This document shows, one piece after another, positions 38,336 through 48,249 of a stretch of DNA of 64,000 nt. Each line of letters begins with the position of its first letter. Position 1 is the stretch's first letter. A program made the position numbers and the translations under genes. A model generated the notes under the pieces. The model was given only the letters and a program-made list of their open reading frames with translations. It was not told the origin of the DNA and did no database searches. The DNA lies in assembly GCA_903909815.1 (NCBI GenBank), contig CAIVXG010000180.1:1-64000 (forward strand), in the 5' to 3' direction. Origin of the DNA: an uncultured beta proteobacterium (GTDB lineage: Bacteria; Pseudomonadota; Gammaproteobacteria; Burkholderiales; Burkholderiaceae_C).

Positions 38336-40234
38336 ATGGCCCTGATTACCCTGTTAAACGCGCAACTCGCCTTCGGCCATGTCGCACTCCTGGATCACAC
38401 CGACTTTGCCCTGGAAGCCACCGAGCGCGTGGGCCTGATCGGACGCAATGGCGCCGGCAAGTCATCCATGCTGAAGATCATCGGCGGCATGGAAAAACCC
38501 GATGACGGCGTGCTGCAGACCCAGCAGGGGCTGCGCATCGCCTTTGTGGCGCAGGAACCCGTGCTGGACCTGGAGGCAACCGTCTTTGCCGCAGCCAGCG
38601 CCGGCATGGCGCGCACCATGGCCGTGCGCGAGGAATATTTCGCAGCGGCCGAAGGCGCCGATCTGGATGCCTTGCAGTCCGAGATCGAGCACCTGGACGC
38701 CTGGAACTGGGAGCAGCGGGTGGAAGAAACGCTGCACCGGTTGCATCTGGACCCGAACGCCATCGTCGCCACCCTGTCCGGCGGAACGCGCAAGCGCGTG
38801 GCCCTGGCGCAGGCGCTGGTGGCCAAGCCCGACGTGCTGCTGCTGGACGAACCCACCAACCACCTGGATCTCGATTCGATCGAGTGGCTGGAAGACCTGC
38901 TGGTGGACTTCAAGGGCAGTATCGTCACCATCACCCATGACCGCAGCTTTCTGAACCGCGTCGCTACCCGCATCGTCGAGCTCGATCGGGGCAAGCTGCG
39001 CTCGTATCCCGGCAACTTCGAACGCTATGTGATCCAAAAGGACGAGCAGATGGCGCAGGAAGCCGTCATCAGCGCCAAGGCCGACAAGCTGTTGGCGCAA
39101 GAGGAAATTTGGATCCGCAAGGGCGTGGAGGCGCGGCGCACGCGCAGCCAAAGCCGCATCAGCAAGCTGCAAGGCCTGCGCAGCGAGCACGCGGCGCGGC
39201 GCGAAGCGCAGGGCAGCGTGAACCTGGACGTGGCCACGGGTCAGCGCAGCGGCAAGATCGTGGCCGAGCTCACCGACGTGAGCAAGGCCTTTGGCGACAA
39301 GCTTATCGTGAAAGACTTCTCCGCCACGATTCTGCGCGGCGACAAGATCGGCCTGCTGGGGCCCAATGGCGCGGGCAAGACCACACTGCTCAAACTGATC
39401 CTGGGTGAGCTCCAGGCCGACGCCGGCAAGCTGCGCCAGGGCGCGAATCTGCAGGTGGCGTACTTCGATCAGATGCGCAACGCACTCGATCTGGACGCAA
39501 CGCTGGAAGACTTCATCAGCCCGGGCAGCGAGTGGATCGAGATCGGCAACCAGCGCAAGCACGTCAAGAGCTATCTGGGCGACTTCCTGTTCAGTCCGGC
39601 GCGCGCGCGCTCGCCGGTGCGTTCGCTCTCGGGCGGAGAGCGCAACCGGCTGCTGCTGGCGCGTCTGTTTGCTCGGCCCGCGAATGTGCTGGTGCTCGAT
39701 GAGCCCACCAACGACCTGGACATCGACACGCTGGAACTGCTGGAAGACCTGCTGCAGGACTACGACGGCACGGTGTTTCTGGTGAGCCATGACCGGACCT
39801 TCCTGGACAATGTCGTGACCAGCACGATCGCGTTTGAAGGCGAGGGCCTGTGGCGAGAATACGAGGGCGGCGTGAAGGATTGGCTGATCCAGTCGCACCG
39901 CGCGCGCGAGATCCAGCAAGCGGCGGCCACCGCCGCAGCGGGTTCTGCGCCGGCCGCATCGAGCGAGAAAGCGGGGGCTGCAACCGCGCTCCCCAAGGTC
40001 GAAGCGGCGCGCAGCAAACTGTCCTTCAAGGAAAAGCGCGAGCTCGAGGCCTTGCCAAAATTGATTGAGTTGCTGGAAGCCGAGCAGGCCAGCGCGCGTT
40101 CCGAACTCGCGGACGGCAGCCTCTACAGCCGCGACGGCACGCGCGCCGCCGCACTGCAGACACGAGACGGCGCGATCGATGCCGAACTGATGGCGGCGCT
40201 GGAGCGTTGGGAAATGCTGTCGGCGCGAGGCTGA
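38336..40234 (+). CDS. uup: ABC-F ATPase Uup
   Basis: Uup is a soluble ABC-F protein linked to ribosome function and to branched DNA intermediates. The 632-residue protein has two ATPase domains: Walker A GRNGAGKS (36-43) with LSGGTRKRVALAQAL and LLLDEPTNHLD, and GPNGAGKTT (~342) with LSGGERNRLLLARL and LVLDEPTNDLD. A linker of ~80 residues separates them. The C terminus (~from 560) is a Glu/Lys-rich coiled coil (KLSFKEKRELEALPKLIELL), the DNA-binding domain typical of Uup. Confidence 0.94.
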   Translation: MALITLLNAQLAFGHVALLDHTDFALEATERVGLIGRNGAGKSSMLKIIGGMEKPDDGVLQTQQGLRIAFVAQEPVLDLEATVFAAASAGMARTMAVREEYFAAAEGADLDALQSEIEHLDAWNWEQRVEETLHRLHLDPNAIVATLSGGTRKRVALAQALVAKPDVLLLDEPTNHLDLDSIEWLEDLLVDFKGSIVTITHDRSFLNRVATRIVELDRGKLRSYPGNFERYVIQKDEQMAQEAVISAKADKLLAQEEIWIRKGVEARRTRSQSRISKLQGLRSEHAARREAQGSVNLDVATGQRSGKIVAELTDVSKAFGDKLIVKDFSATILRGDKIGLLGPNGAGKTTLLKLILGELQADAGKLRQGANLQVAYFDQMRNALDLDATLEDFISPGSEWIEIGNQRKHVKSYLGDFLFSPARARSPVRSLSGGERNRLLLARLFARPANVLVLDEPTNDLDIDTLELLEDLLQDYDGTVFLVSHDRTFLDNVVTSTIAFEGEGLWREYEGGVKDWLIQSHRAREIQQAAATAAAGSAPAASSEKAGAATALPKVEAARSKLSFKEKRELEALPKLIELLEAEQASARSELADGSLYSRDGTRAAALQTRDGAIDAELMAALERWEMLSARG

Positions 40235-40333
40235 CTCTTTTTTCGATGGCGTCGCTGTTGATGGTGGTAAGCGCCCGCCCTCGTGGAATACCGGCATATT
40301 TCGAAAACATCAGAACTACATCAAGTGGAGATC

Positions 40334-40783
40334 ATGGACAACCTGCGCATCAGCACCACGCGGTCGGAACTTGATCTGCCATTCATTCATCAATTTCTCG
40401 CTCAACAATCGGGCTGGGCCAAAGGCATCTCACGGCCGTTGCTGGAACGTGCCATCAACAATTCGCTGTGCTTCGGCGGCTTTCTCGGTGCGTCGCAGGT
40501 TGCCTTTGCGCGGGTCATCTCCGACTACGCGACATTCGCCAACTTGGTAGACGTCTTCGTTCTTCCGGAACAAAGAGGCAACGGTTATGCCAAGGCCATC
40601 ATGTCCGCGATCACCTCACACCCCCAATTGCAAGGACTTCGCCGCTTTACGCTGGCGACCGCAGATGCCCACACCCTATATGCCCAATTTGGGTTCGCCG
40701 CTCCGTTGAAGCCGCAGTCGCTGATGGAGATGTATTCCCCTGGCATCTATCAAAATACGCCCGAGCAACCCGATCCACATTGA
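40334..40783 (+). CDS. GNAT family N-acetyltransferase
   Basis: The 149-residue protein starts MDNLRISTTRSELDLPFIHQ and has the acetyl-CoA motif VFVLPEQRGNGYAKAIM (R/Q-x-x-G-x-G/A), followed by FTLATADAHTLYAQFGF. This subfamily acts on unknown small-molecule or peptide amines. The ATG at 40334 is preferred over 40283 because GTGGAG precedes it and family members begin here. It converges with cheB, 16 bp apart. Confidence 0.85.
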   Translation: MDNLRISTTRSELDLPFIHQFLAQQSGWAKGISRPLLERAINNSLCFGGFLGASQVAFARVISDYATFANLVDVFVLPEQRGNGYAKAIMSAITSHPQLQGLRRFTLATADAHTLYAQFGFAAPLKPQSLMEMYSPGIYQNTPEQPDPH

Positions 40784-40799
40784 TGCGCTCGAGACGCCG

Positions 40800-41897
40800 C
40801 TAGATCCGACTGTGCAAGCGATCGGTCGCGCTGTTCAGCCGGGCGATCAGCGCAGGCGCGATCTGCTGTAGCGGCAAGACCTCGTCGGCCGCACCATGCG
40901 CAATGGCTTCGCGCGGCATGCCGAACACGATGCAGCTGGCCTCGTCCTGCACGTAGTTGTAGCTGCCTTTGTCTTTCATCTCGCGCATGGCTTGTGCGCC
41001 ATCTGCGCCCATGCCGGTGAGCATGATGCCGTAGGCATTGCGTCCGGCAAACTGCGCCACCGAATTGAACAGCACCTCCACCGAGGGTTTGTGCCGATTC
41101 ACGGGTTCGCTGTCGTCCACCACGGCCACATAGTTGGCGCCGCTGCGGTTGATGTGAAACTGCTTTCCGCCGGGGGCGATATAGGCGTGTCCCGGCAGAA
41201 TGCGCTCACCGTCCTGCGCTTCCTTGACCGCGATCTGGCACAGCGAGTCCAGGCGTGCGGCAAAGCTCTTTGTGAAACCCGGCGGCATGTGTTGCGTGAT
41301 GACGATGCCAGGGGAGTCCGCCGGCAGCTTCGTCAGCACTTCCTTGACCGCTTCGGTGCCGCCTGTGGAGGCGCCGATGGCGATCAACTTCTCGGTCGAG
41401 ATCCGGCCGAAGGAGGTTGGCAAATGACGCTTCTCGCTGGGGCCGGCCGGCCTGGCACCCGCCGCTGGCGCCGCGGGTGTGCGACGCACATGGGCCACTG
41501 CGGCGACGCGAATCTTGTCCACGATTTCGTGCGCCAATTCACTCAGTCCCCCGGCCACACCAATGCGCGGTTTGGCAACGAAATCCACCGCGCCCAATTC
41601 CAGCGCCCGCAGCGTCACTTCGGCCCCCTGTTCGGTCAGTGTGGAGATCATCACCACGGGCATGGGGCGCAGGCGCATCAGGCGGCCCAGGAATTCAATG
41701 CCGTCCATCTTGGGCATTTCAACGTCCAAGGTGATCACGTCCGGGTTCATCTCGCGAATCATTTCGCGCGCAATCAACGGGTCGTTGGCCGTGCCAATGC
41801 ACTCCATATCACTTTGACGGTTGATGATTTCGGCCAGCAGACTGCGCACCAGCGCGGAATCATCGACCACAATGACACGGGTTTTCTTCATACACAT
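40800..41897 (-). CDS. cheB: Chemotaxis methylesterase CheB
   Basis: CheB demethylates and deamidates chemoreceptors during adaptation. The 365-residue protein has a receiver domain with Asp58 ([13 protein letters not shown]) and a methylesterase domain with the triad Ser177 (IGASTGG), His203 (TQHMPPGF) and Asp299 (GMGADG). The first of two close ATGs is used; MKK at 41891 is equally plausible. It is the last gene of the che operon. Confidence 0.97.
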   Translation of the reverse strand: MCMKKTRVIVVDDSALVRSLLAEIINRQSDMECIGTANDPLIAREMIREMNPDVITLDVEMPKMDGIEFLGRLMRLRPMPVVMISTLTEQGAEVTLRALELGAVDFVAKPRIGVAGGLSELAHEIVDKIRVAAVAHVRRTPAAPAAGARPAGPSEKRHLPTSFGRISTEKLIAIGASTGGTEAVKEVLTKLPADSPGIVITQHMPPGFTKSFAARLDSLCQIAVKEAQDGERILPGHAYIAPGGKQFHINRSGANYVAVVDDSEPVNRHKPSVEVLFNSVAQFAGRNAYGIMLTGMGADGAQAMREMKDKGSYNYVQDEASCIVFGMPREAIAHGAADEVLPLQQIAPALIARLNSATDRLHSRI

Positions 41898-41902
41898 CTT
41901 GC

Positions 41903-42535
41903 CTAAAACAAATCGATGGAACCGCCCGCCGTGGCCTTGGCCACAGTGGCCGCATTGCCACGGCGCTCTTCCACTGCCAGCCGCTCCGGATGGGCGTGCG
42001 CGAGTCGCTTGACCATGGCCTTGCCACTCTGTGGAAAGTAGCAGACCTTGCGTGGATAGATATCCAACACGTCTTGCGACACCACAGGAATGCGCTCGGT
42101 GCGCAAATAGTCCAGCACGAATTGGGTGTTGCGCTCGCCCACGTTCATGGTGGTGAACGAGGCCATCACCTGAGCGCCACCGAAGACCTTGGCCTGCATG
42201 GACTCACGCCGCGCACCGCGCTTCATCATCTCGTTGATCAGCAACTCCATCGCATAGGAGCCGTAGCGCCCGCCGCCGTCCCCGTCGCCATCGGGCAACA
42301 TGAAGTGGTTCATGCCCCCCACCTGGGCGCGCGCGTCCCACAGGCAGGCCGCGATGCACGAACCCAGCACAGTCACGATCAGCAGGTTTTCTTCCGAGAC
42401 AAAATACTCGCCCGGCAGCACCTTGACGGCGTCAAACTGAAAATTGGGGTCAAAATAAAAGAACGATGCCTCGCCCGGCTTGCGAGCCTGGGCCTTGAGT
42501 TCAGCGATGCGCGACACCGGATTAGCAGCGCTCAT
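41903..42535 (-). CDS. cheD: Chemoreceptor glutamine deamidase CheD
   Basis: CheD deamidates receptor glutamines. The 210-residue product has the catalytic Cys in [14 protein letters not shown] and the His in GGMNHFMLP, with [10 protein letters not shown] nearby. The start at 42535 lies inside the end of cheR (14-bp overlap). The last seven residues are GGSIDLF, closely matching the tail of the CheZ-like protein at 46381 (GSIELF), and may be a docking peptide. Confidence 0.95.
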   Translation of the reverse strand: MSAANPVSRIAELKAQARKPGEASFFYFDPNFQFDAVKVLPGEYFVSEENLLIVTVLGSCIAACLWDARAQVGGMNHFMLPDGDGDGGGRYGSYAMELLINEMMKRGARRESMQAKVFGGAQVMASFTTMNVGERNTQFVLDYLRTERIPVVSQDVLDIYPRKVCYFPQSGKAMVKRLAHAHPERLAVEERRGNAATVAKATAGGSIDLF

Positions 42536-43343
42536 AGACCGTCTTCCCGCGCAACACAAACAGGTCCTTGGAGTCGCTGAAATTTTCCGAATGACCGACA
42601 AACAACATGGCGCCAGGCTTCATCACTCGATGAATCTTTTCCAGCACCCTGCGCTGCGTGGGGGCATCAAAATAAATCATCACATTGCGGCAAAAAACGA
42701 TATCAAAAGGCTCCCGAAAGGGCCAGTTGTCCAGGATCAGATTGACGCTGCCGAATTCCACCATGCGTGGCAACTCGGGTTTGACCCGCAAGAAGCCCTC
42801 GTTGCCGCCCTTGCCGCGCAAGAAGAAGCGCTGCGTGCGCTCAGGCCCAAGACCTTTCGCACTCTCAAGGCGATAAACACCCTGCGCCGCCGTTGCCAGC
42901 ACCTTGGAGTCAATGTCGCTGGCGTACAGCTTGAAGGCAGCTCCCGCGCCCAAATTCTCCAACGCCGTCATGACAATGGAATAGGGCTCCTCGCCGGTGG
43001 AAGCCGCACTGCACCAGGCCCGCCACGGCGTGGTGGCAGGACGTGATTTGAGCAGCTTCGCCAGGATTTCGAAATGATGCTGTTCACGAAAAAACGAGGT
43101 CAGGTTGGTCGTGAGGGCATTGATGAATTCCTGCCACTCCGGCCCGTCGTGCTGCTCCAGCCAGCTCAAATACTCACGAAAACTGGTGTGCCCGGTATCG
43201 CGCAGACGGCGCGACAAGCGGCTGTACACCATGGCGTGCTTGCCATCGTGCAAATGGATACCGGCACGCTGATAAATCAGTGCCTGAACACGTTCAAAAT
43301 CCGCGTTGGTCCAGGCGAATTCGCGAGCGCTCGTAGCATCCAT
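42522..43343 (-). CDS. cheR: Chemotaxis methyltransferase CheR
   Basis: CheR methylates receptor glutamates using SAM. The 273-residue protein has the N-terminal helical domain (RLSRRLRDTGHTSFREYL), TNLTSFFREQHHFEIL, the SAM motif WCSAASTGEEPYSI, and FDIVFCRNVMIYFD. It is complete, sits between cheW and cheD, and shares its end with the cheD start. Confidence 0.96.
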   Translation of the reverse strand: MDATSAREFAWTNADFERVQALIYQRAGIHLHDGKHAMVYSRLSRRLRDTGHTSFREYLSWLEQHDGPEWQEFINALTTNLTSFFREQHHFEILAKLLKSRPATTPWRAWCSAASTGEEPYSIVMTALENLGAGAAFKLYASDIDSKVLATAAQGVYRLESAKGLGPERTQRFFLRGKGGNEGFLRVKPELPRMVEFGSVNLILDNWPFREPFDIVFCRNVMIYFDAPTQRRVLEKIHRVMKPGAMLFVGHSENFSDSKDLFVLRGKTVYERC

Positions 43344-43358
43344 GTCAGGCAGGCGCGC

Positions 43359-43847
43359 TCAGTCCGCGTCGCCGCCCAAACCCATGTCGGGCCCGGCCAT
43401 GAGCTTGCCGATATCGAGCAGGATCAACATTCTGTCGCCGACCGAACCCAGTCCGATAATGCAGCCCGGATCCAGGCTGCTTTCCACCTCGGGCGCAGGC
43501 TTGACGCTGCCAGCGGGAAGTTCCATCACGTCGCTCACCGAGTCCACCACGATGCCAACGATGCGCGAGCCCAGATTCAGGATAATGACCACCGTGAAAC
43601 TGCTGTACTCGGCATTGGCGCAATTGAACTTGATGCGCATGTCCACGATCGGGACGATGGTGCCGCGCAGGTTCACAACGCCCTTGAGAAACGGCGGAGC
43701 ATTCGCGATGCGGGTTGGAGTTTCGTAACCACGAATTTCCTGCACCTTCAGGATGTCGATGCCGTATTCCTCCTGATCCAGTCGAAATGTCAGGTATTCG
43801 CGCACGTCGGCTGCGACTTCATCATTCTTTTGTTCCAATACTGCCAT
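43359..43847 (-). CDS. cheW: Chemotaxis coupling protein CheW
   Basis: CheW links chemoreceptors to CheA. The 162-residue protein has the double beta-barrel fold: [47 protein letters not shown], and [15 protein letters not shown]. It has normal length and no extra domain. It lies 31 bp after cheA. A receptor gene is not present in this operon. Confidence 0.96.
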   Translation of the reverse strand: MAVLEQKNDEVAADVREYLTFRLDQEEYGIDILKVQEIRGYETPTRIANAPPFLKGVVNLRGTIVPIVDMRIKFNCANAEYSSFTVVIILNLGSRIVGIVVDSVSDVMELPAGSVKPAPEVESSLDPGCIIGLGSVGDRMLILLDIGKLMAGPDMGLGGDAD

Positions 43848-43878
43848 CTCATTCTCCCCTGAATAGTTGCCCGGATTC

Positions 43879-45930
43879 TCAGTGCCTGGTGCGCCGAATC
43901 AAACCGGCCGTATCCAAAATCAACGCAACCTTGCCATCGCCCAGAATGGTGGCGCCTGAAACGTTGGGGACCTTGCGGTAGTTCGATTCCAGGTTCTTCA
44001 CCACCACCTGTTGCTGGCCCAGCAATTCATCCACCAGCAGTGCCGCCCGGCTGCCCTCCGCCTCGACCACAACCATGATGTTGTTGGCTTTTTCCTGATC
44101 CAGACGCGGCACCTGGAACACTTTTTCCAATTCAATCACTGGCATGTACTCTTCGCGCACCTTGACCAGTTGCGAGCCCTGGCCCACGGTGCTGACGGCG
44201 TCGGCCTTGACCAGGAACGACTCCACCACCGATGACAGCGGCAGGATGTAGACCTCCGAGCCCACCCCCACCGACATGCCGTCCATGATGGCCAGTGTCA
44301 GCGGCAATCGCACCGACACTTTCATGCCGTGGCCTTCGACGGAATCAATCTCCACCGTGCCGTTGAGCGAGGTGATGTTGCGAATCACCACGTCCAGACC
44401 GACGCCGCGGCCAGAAACGTCGGTGACGGTTTCTGCGGTGGAGAATCCGGGCGCAAATATGAGCTGCCAGACCTCCTGATCGGTCATCTGATCCGACGCA
44501 TCCAGGCCCCGTTCCCGCGCCTTGCTCAGGATCTTTTCGCGCGACAGGCCGCGACCGTCGTCGCGCACTTCGATCACGATCGAGCCACCCTGGTGCGATG
44601 CCGACAGGGTGATGGTGCCATGTGCGGTCTTGCCGTTGGCTAGGCGCACTTCGGGCATTTCAATGCCATGGTCGCAGCTGTTGCGCACCAGGTGCGTCAG
44701 GGGATCGGTGATCTTCTCGACTAGGCCCTTGTCCAGTTCCGTGGCCTCGCCCTGCATCACCATCTCGACCTTCTTCCCCAGTTTGCTCGCCAAATCACGC
44801 AACATTCGCGGGAAACGACTGAAAACGATGGACATCGGGATCATGCGGATCGACATCACCGATTCCTGCAAATCACGGGTGTTGCGGTCCAGATCGGCCA
44901 GTCCTGCCATCAATTGCTGATTCAGCGCCGGGTCCAGCGAGCGGCTGTTTTGCGCCAGCATGGCCTGAGTGATGACCAACTCGCCCACCAGATTGATCAA
45001 TTGATCCACCTTGCTCACCGCGACGCGGATGGTGGCAGCCTCCATCTGCGCCCTGTTCGCGGCCGCTTTGGGGCTTGCTTTGGACTCGGCTGCCTCGACT
45101 GGCGCCGCCGTCACTGCAGCTGCCGTGTGTGTCGCCGGGGCACCGGGTGCGCCAGGGAAGAAGCCAAAATCCGCATCGGCGTTTAGGGCTGCGGACACGA
45201 CCGCAGCCGCTGGCGCCACCTCATCGACGCAGCGAATCGCGACCTGCTCCTTGGCCACGTGGAACACAAACAGATCCAGCAGATCGTCGTCCGACGAACT
45301 GGTCTCGACCGCAAACACGCGCACATCCGCACGATCACTCGGCATCACGCTGATGCTGCCCAAGCCAGGGATGTCGCGAAACAATTCCTTCAGGGCATCG
45401 GCTTGCTCGACTTGCTCCATCGGCCCGATTCTTATTTCCAGGGATCGCGTGCTCTTGGCCGGCTTCACCGCCACCGCGGGCGCCGCCTTGGGCGTGCCGG
45501 CAGGCATACGCCCGGCGGCCAACTCGCTGATGCGATGCACCAACTCGGCCGTGGGAACGGCGTTGCCGCTACCGGTTTGATGCCGCGCCAACAAGCTGCG
45601 CGACGCGTCGGCCGATTCAAGCAGGGCATCGACCATCGGCGTCGTGGGCTGCAATTCATGGCGGCGCAGTTTGTCCAGCAGCGACTCCATGTTGTGCGTC
45701 AATTCGGCTACATCGGCGAATCCGAAGGTCGCAGCCCCCCCCTTGATGGAGTGGGCACAACGAAAGATTCCGTTCAGTTCCTCGTCGTCCACCACCGAAA
45801 GGTCCAGATCGAGCAGCATCTGCTCCATCTGGTCGAGGTTTTCACCCGCTTCTTCAAAAAAGATTTGATAAAACTGGGTCAGGTCGAAATCGGCTTCTCC
45901 CCCAGCCTTTTCCTGGTGCATCTCGCTCAT
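43879..45930 (-). CDS. cheA: Chemotaxis histidine kinase CheA
   Basis: CheA autophosphorylates in response to receptors and passes phosphate to CheY and CheB. The 683-residue protein has an HPt domain with His60 ([15 protein letters not shown]), a P2-like region, a dimerisation domain (~[19 protein letters not shown]), an ATPase domain ([36 protein letters not shown]) and a CheW-like regulatory domain. An Ala/Pro-rich linker links P2 to the core. Confidence 0.96.
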   Translation of the reverse strand: MSEMHQEKAGGEADFDLTQFYQIFFEEAGENLDQMEQMLLDLDLSVVDDEELNGIFRCAHSIKGGAATFGFADVAELTHNMESLLDKLRRHELQPTTPMVDALLESADASRSLLARHQTGSGNAVPTAELVHRISELAAGRMPAGTPKAAPAVAVKPAKSTRSLEIRIGPMEQVEQADALKELFRDIPGLGSISVMPSDRADVRVFAVETSSSDDDLLDLFVFHVAKEQVAIRCVDEVAPAAAVVSAALNADADFGFFPGAPGAPATHTAAAVTAAPVEAAESKASPKAAANRAQMEAATIRVAVSKVDQLINLVGELVITQAMLAQNSRSLDPALNQQLMAGLADLDRNTRDLQESVMSIRMIPMSIVFSRFPRMLRDLASKLGKKVEMVMQGEATELDKGLVEKITDPLTHLVRNSCDHGIEMPEVRLANGKTAHGTITLSASHQGGSIVIEVRDDGRGLSREKILSKARERGLDASDQMTDQEVWQLIFAPGFSTAETVTDVSGRGVGLDVVIRNITSLNGTVEIDSVEGHGMKVSVRLPLTLAIMDGMSVGVGSEVYILPLSSVVESFLVKADAVSTVGQGSQLVKVREEYMPVIELEKVFQVPRLDQEKANNIMVVVEAEGSRAALLVDELLGQQQVVVKNLESNYRKVPNVSGATILGDGKVALILDTAGLIRRTRH

Positions 45931-45975
45931 GCTGCGTCTCCTTTGAATGCCAATGATTCCACTGTCAGTTGCGAC

Positions 45976-46338
45976 CTAGCGGATAACTTTTTGAATCACT
46001 TCGAGCAAGCGGGTCGGGTCAAAGGGTTTGACCAACCAACCGGTCGCGCCGGCGGCGCGCCCGGCCTGCTTCATCAGGTCTCCGGACTCTGTGGTCAGGA
46101 TCAGAATGGGGATCGATTTGAAGCGCGGGTCGTTGCGCAGTTTGCGCGTCAAGCCCAGGCCGTCCAGGCGCGGCATATTTTGATCGGTCAGCACCAGATC
46201 AAATTTTGACTCTTCCGCCTTCTCAAATGCATCCTCGCCGTCCACCGCCTCGACCACGTGATAGCCCGCCTCGGTCAGCGTGAACGAGACCATCTTGCGC
46301 ATGGACGCAGAGTCATCAACTGCGAGGATCGAATGCAT
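45976..46338 (-). CDS. cheY: Chemotaxis response regulator CheY
   Basis: CheY-P binds FliM and changes flagellar rotation. The 120-residue single receiver domain has Asp8/Asp9, phospho-acceptor Asp52 (LTDQNMPRLDG), the Thr switch (LTTES) and Lys104 (VKPF). The start at 46338 follows GGAG. It sits between cheZ and cheA in the operon. Confidence 0.9.
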   Translation of the reverse strand: MHSILAVDDSASMRKMVSFTLTEAGYHVVEAVDGEDAFEKAEESKFDLVLTDQNMPRLDGLGLTRKLRNDPRFKSIPILILTTESGDLMKQAGRAAGATGWLVKPFDPTRLLEVIQKVIR

Positions 46339-46380
46339 GAAATGCTCCACCAAAGAGAAACTTGAAAATCATTGCCAGCC

Positions 46381-46899
46381 TTAAAACAGCTCGATGGACC
46401 CGGCGTCCATTTCGCTTTGGGTCACAGGATTGGGGCGATCGGGTATCTGGTTGCCAAACTCGTCGCCGCTGTCCTGCTCTTTCTCGTGTGCGCGAGAATA
46501 AAAGCGCCGGTCGTGTCCTGGCTCACCAAAGGGAGCCGCGTCTTCGTCTTCATCGTGCCCCATGGCTTCGGCCGCAAGCCGAAACGCGCAGCCCTGCACC
46601 ACCTTGGTGGTGTGCACGATCAACTGGGACGCCATGTCTTGAAACTGCAACTCCGTCACCGCCGCCCGCAACGCGCCACGAACCTGCTCCAGCGCCCCGG
46701 CGTCGCCGCCCACCATCGCACTCAGGCTCTGATTGGCGACGGTGAACCGATCCAGCAAATTGTCTCCGGCATGACTGAGCAGGCCTTCCAGTCGCTGCAG
46801 GTCGTGCATCACCACCAACAACGAATCCTGCAACTCCGCCACGGCCATGACGGGCAACTGCACTGAAGGTACAGACGGCTGCATCATGGTCGGCGGCAT
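46381..46899 (-). CDS. cheZ: Divergent CheZ-like CheY-P phosphatase
   Basis: The 172-residue protein is mostly helical. It contains QFQDMASQLI (85-94), which fits the CheZ active-site pattern FQDxxxQ, where the Asp and Gln position water for CheY-P dephosphorylation (Asp88 and Gln92 here). An acidic, Pro-rich linker follows (HDEDEDAAPFGEPGHD), then a C-terminal peptide ending GSIELF, in the place where CheZ carries its CheY-binding tail. It is shorter than E. coli CheZ (~214). Assignment rests on this motif and on its position before cheY. Confidence 0.7.
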   Translation of the reverse strand: MPPTMMQPSVPSVQLPVMAVAELQDSLLVVMHDLQRLEGLLSHAGDNLLDRFTVANQSLSAMVGGDAGALEQVRGALRAAVTELQFQDMASQLIVHTTKVVQGCAFRLAAEAMGHDEDEDAAPFGEPGHDRRFYSRAHEKEQDSGDEFGNQIPDRPNPVTQSEMDAGSIELF

Positions 46900-47093
46900 T
46901 GATTCTCCATCGGTTTCACAAGAATTCAGGTCATTTCATGTTGGGAAGCACTTGGAAGGGGGCAGCGCCACTCGCTGCGTGCAGCGGTGGCCGCATACCC
47001 CGAAGCATACCAGCCATCCGCGGGTCAAAACACGCCCAAATCCTGGCTCACCGCAACTATTGGGCCCTGAACACCCAGCAGTCCCGCGGTTTG

Positions 47094-47112
47094 CCGATTC
47101 CCCCTGAATCGG
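47094..47112. promoter_or_regulatory. Inverted repeat in the cheZ/kinase intergenic region
   Basis: Perfect 7-bp arms CCGATTC and GAATCGG with a 5-bp spacer lie 27 bp before the histidine kinase start. The region between the divergent cheZ and kinase genes is 239 bp and holds no gene. The repeat could be an operator for either side or an RNA hairpin in the kinase leader. Confidence 0.4.
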
Positions 47113-47138
47113 AACACTTATCATCGGTGCCATCCACC

Positions 47139-48239
47139 ATGCTGATTACCTCCTACACCCGTCCGATCCGTTTGTTGCACCTTGAGTCTTCGGAACAAGA
47201 TCACCAGCTCGTCAAGTTTGCGTTGCGCCGCAGCGGTGGCACCTTTGACGTGGCGCGGGCCCAAACCCTGCAGGAGTTTTGCGATCAGATCGACAGTGTC
47301 GAATTTGACGTGATTCTGTCGGACTACCGCTTTTCCGATTTCACTGCCATCGACGCCTGGATTGAGGTCCAGGAGCTGGAGCGCAGACCGCCGTTCATAC
47401 TGCTGTCGCACGCCATCGGCGAAACCGCGGCGGTGGATGCACTCAAGCACGGCATCAACGACTATGTGTTGAAGGACAACCTGAGCAATCTGGTCCATGT
47501 GCTCGGCCGTGCGATCGAGGTGCGCGACACGCGCTTGGCCAAAGCCCGCGCCGACGCGGAACTGGCGGCGTCACAAAAGCGCATGGCCGAGTTGACCGCG
47601 CATCTGCAACTCAGCATTGAAAAGGAGCGGGCGTCGATTGCGCGCGAAGTGCATGACGACATCGGTGGCGCGCTGGCCGCGATGAAGTTCGATCTGGCAT
47701 GGCTGGGTCGCCATGCCACCGACCCCGCCGCCCTGATGCACATCCATGCGGCCACCGAGATGCTGCAACACGCGCTGGGTGCGAGCCAGCGCATCATGCG
47801 CGACCTGCGCCCCGCCGTGCTGGACCAGGGTCTGGTGGCCGCGATCCAGTGGATGGCCACCGGATTCGAGAAGCGCACCGGCATCAAGATCAAACTGCGC
47901 GCCACGGAGAAGCCGGCCTCGGCCTCCAAGGAAGTTCAGCTCGTGGCCTATCGCACGGCGCAGGAGGCGCTGACCAATATTTCGAAGTATGCGCAGTGCA
48001 CCGCCGTCAGCATCGACATCTCCGACCATGAAGACGTGTTGACGGTGGAAATATCGGACAATGGGCGCGGCATTGCCAAGGAGGACCTGGAAAAACCCAG
48101 CGCTTTTGGCATCAAAGGATTGCGTGAACGAGCCAAGACCGTGGGCGGATGGATCGACATCAGTCGCAACGAGGGCGCAGGCACCTCTGTGATTGTGTCC
48201 ATTCCGCTGGTCGATCCGGGCGCGAACACAGAATTTTGA
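47139..48239 (+). CDS. REC-domain histidine kinase (NarL-type)
   Basis: The 366-residue kinase has no membrane segment. Residues 9-125 form a receiver domain: phospho-acceptor Asp62 (VILSDYRFSD), Ser90 and Lys112 are present, but the acidic pocket reads LESSEQD instead of a DD pair. A coiled coil (131-165) leads to a HisKA_3 domain with His172 (AREVHDDIGGALAAMKFDL) and a HATPase domain (TAQEALTNISKYA, EISDNGRGI, GIKGLRERA). It probably receives a signal from another phosphodonor and phosphorylates the regulator just downstream. The ATG at 47139 is chosen because earlier ATGs add only unsupported sequence. Confidence 0.85.
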   Translation: MLITSYTRPIRLLHLESSEQDHQLVKFALRRSGGTFDVARAQTLQEFCDQIDSVEFDVILSDYRFSDFTAIDAWIEVQELERRPPFILLSHAIGETAAVDALKHGINDYVLKDNLSNLVHVLGRAIEVRDTRLAKARADAELAASQKRMAELTAHLQLSIEKERASIAREVHDDIGGALAAMKFDLAWLGRHATDPAALMHIHAATEMLQHALGASQRIMRDLRPAVLDQGLVAAIQWMATGFEKRTGIKIKLRATEKPASASKEVQLVAYRTAQEALTNISKYAQCTAVSIDISDHEDVLTVEISDNGRGIAKEDLEKPSAFGIKGLRERAKTVGGWIDISRNEGAGTSVIVSIPLVDPGANTEF

Positions 48240-48249
48240 AAGCGCGACC

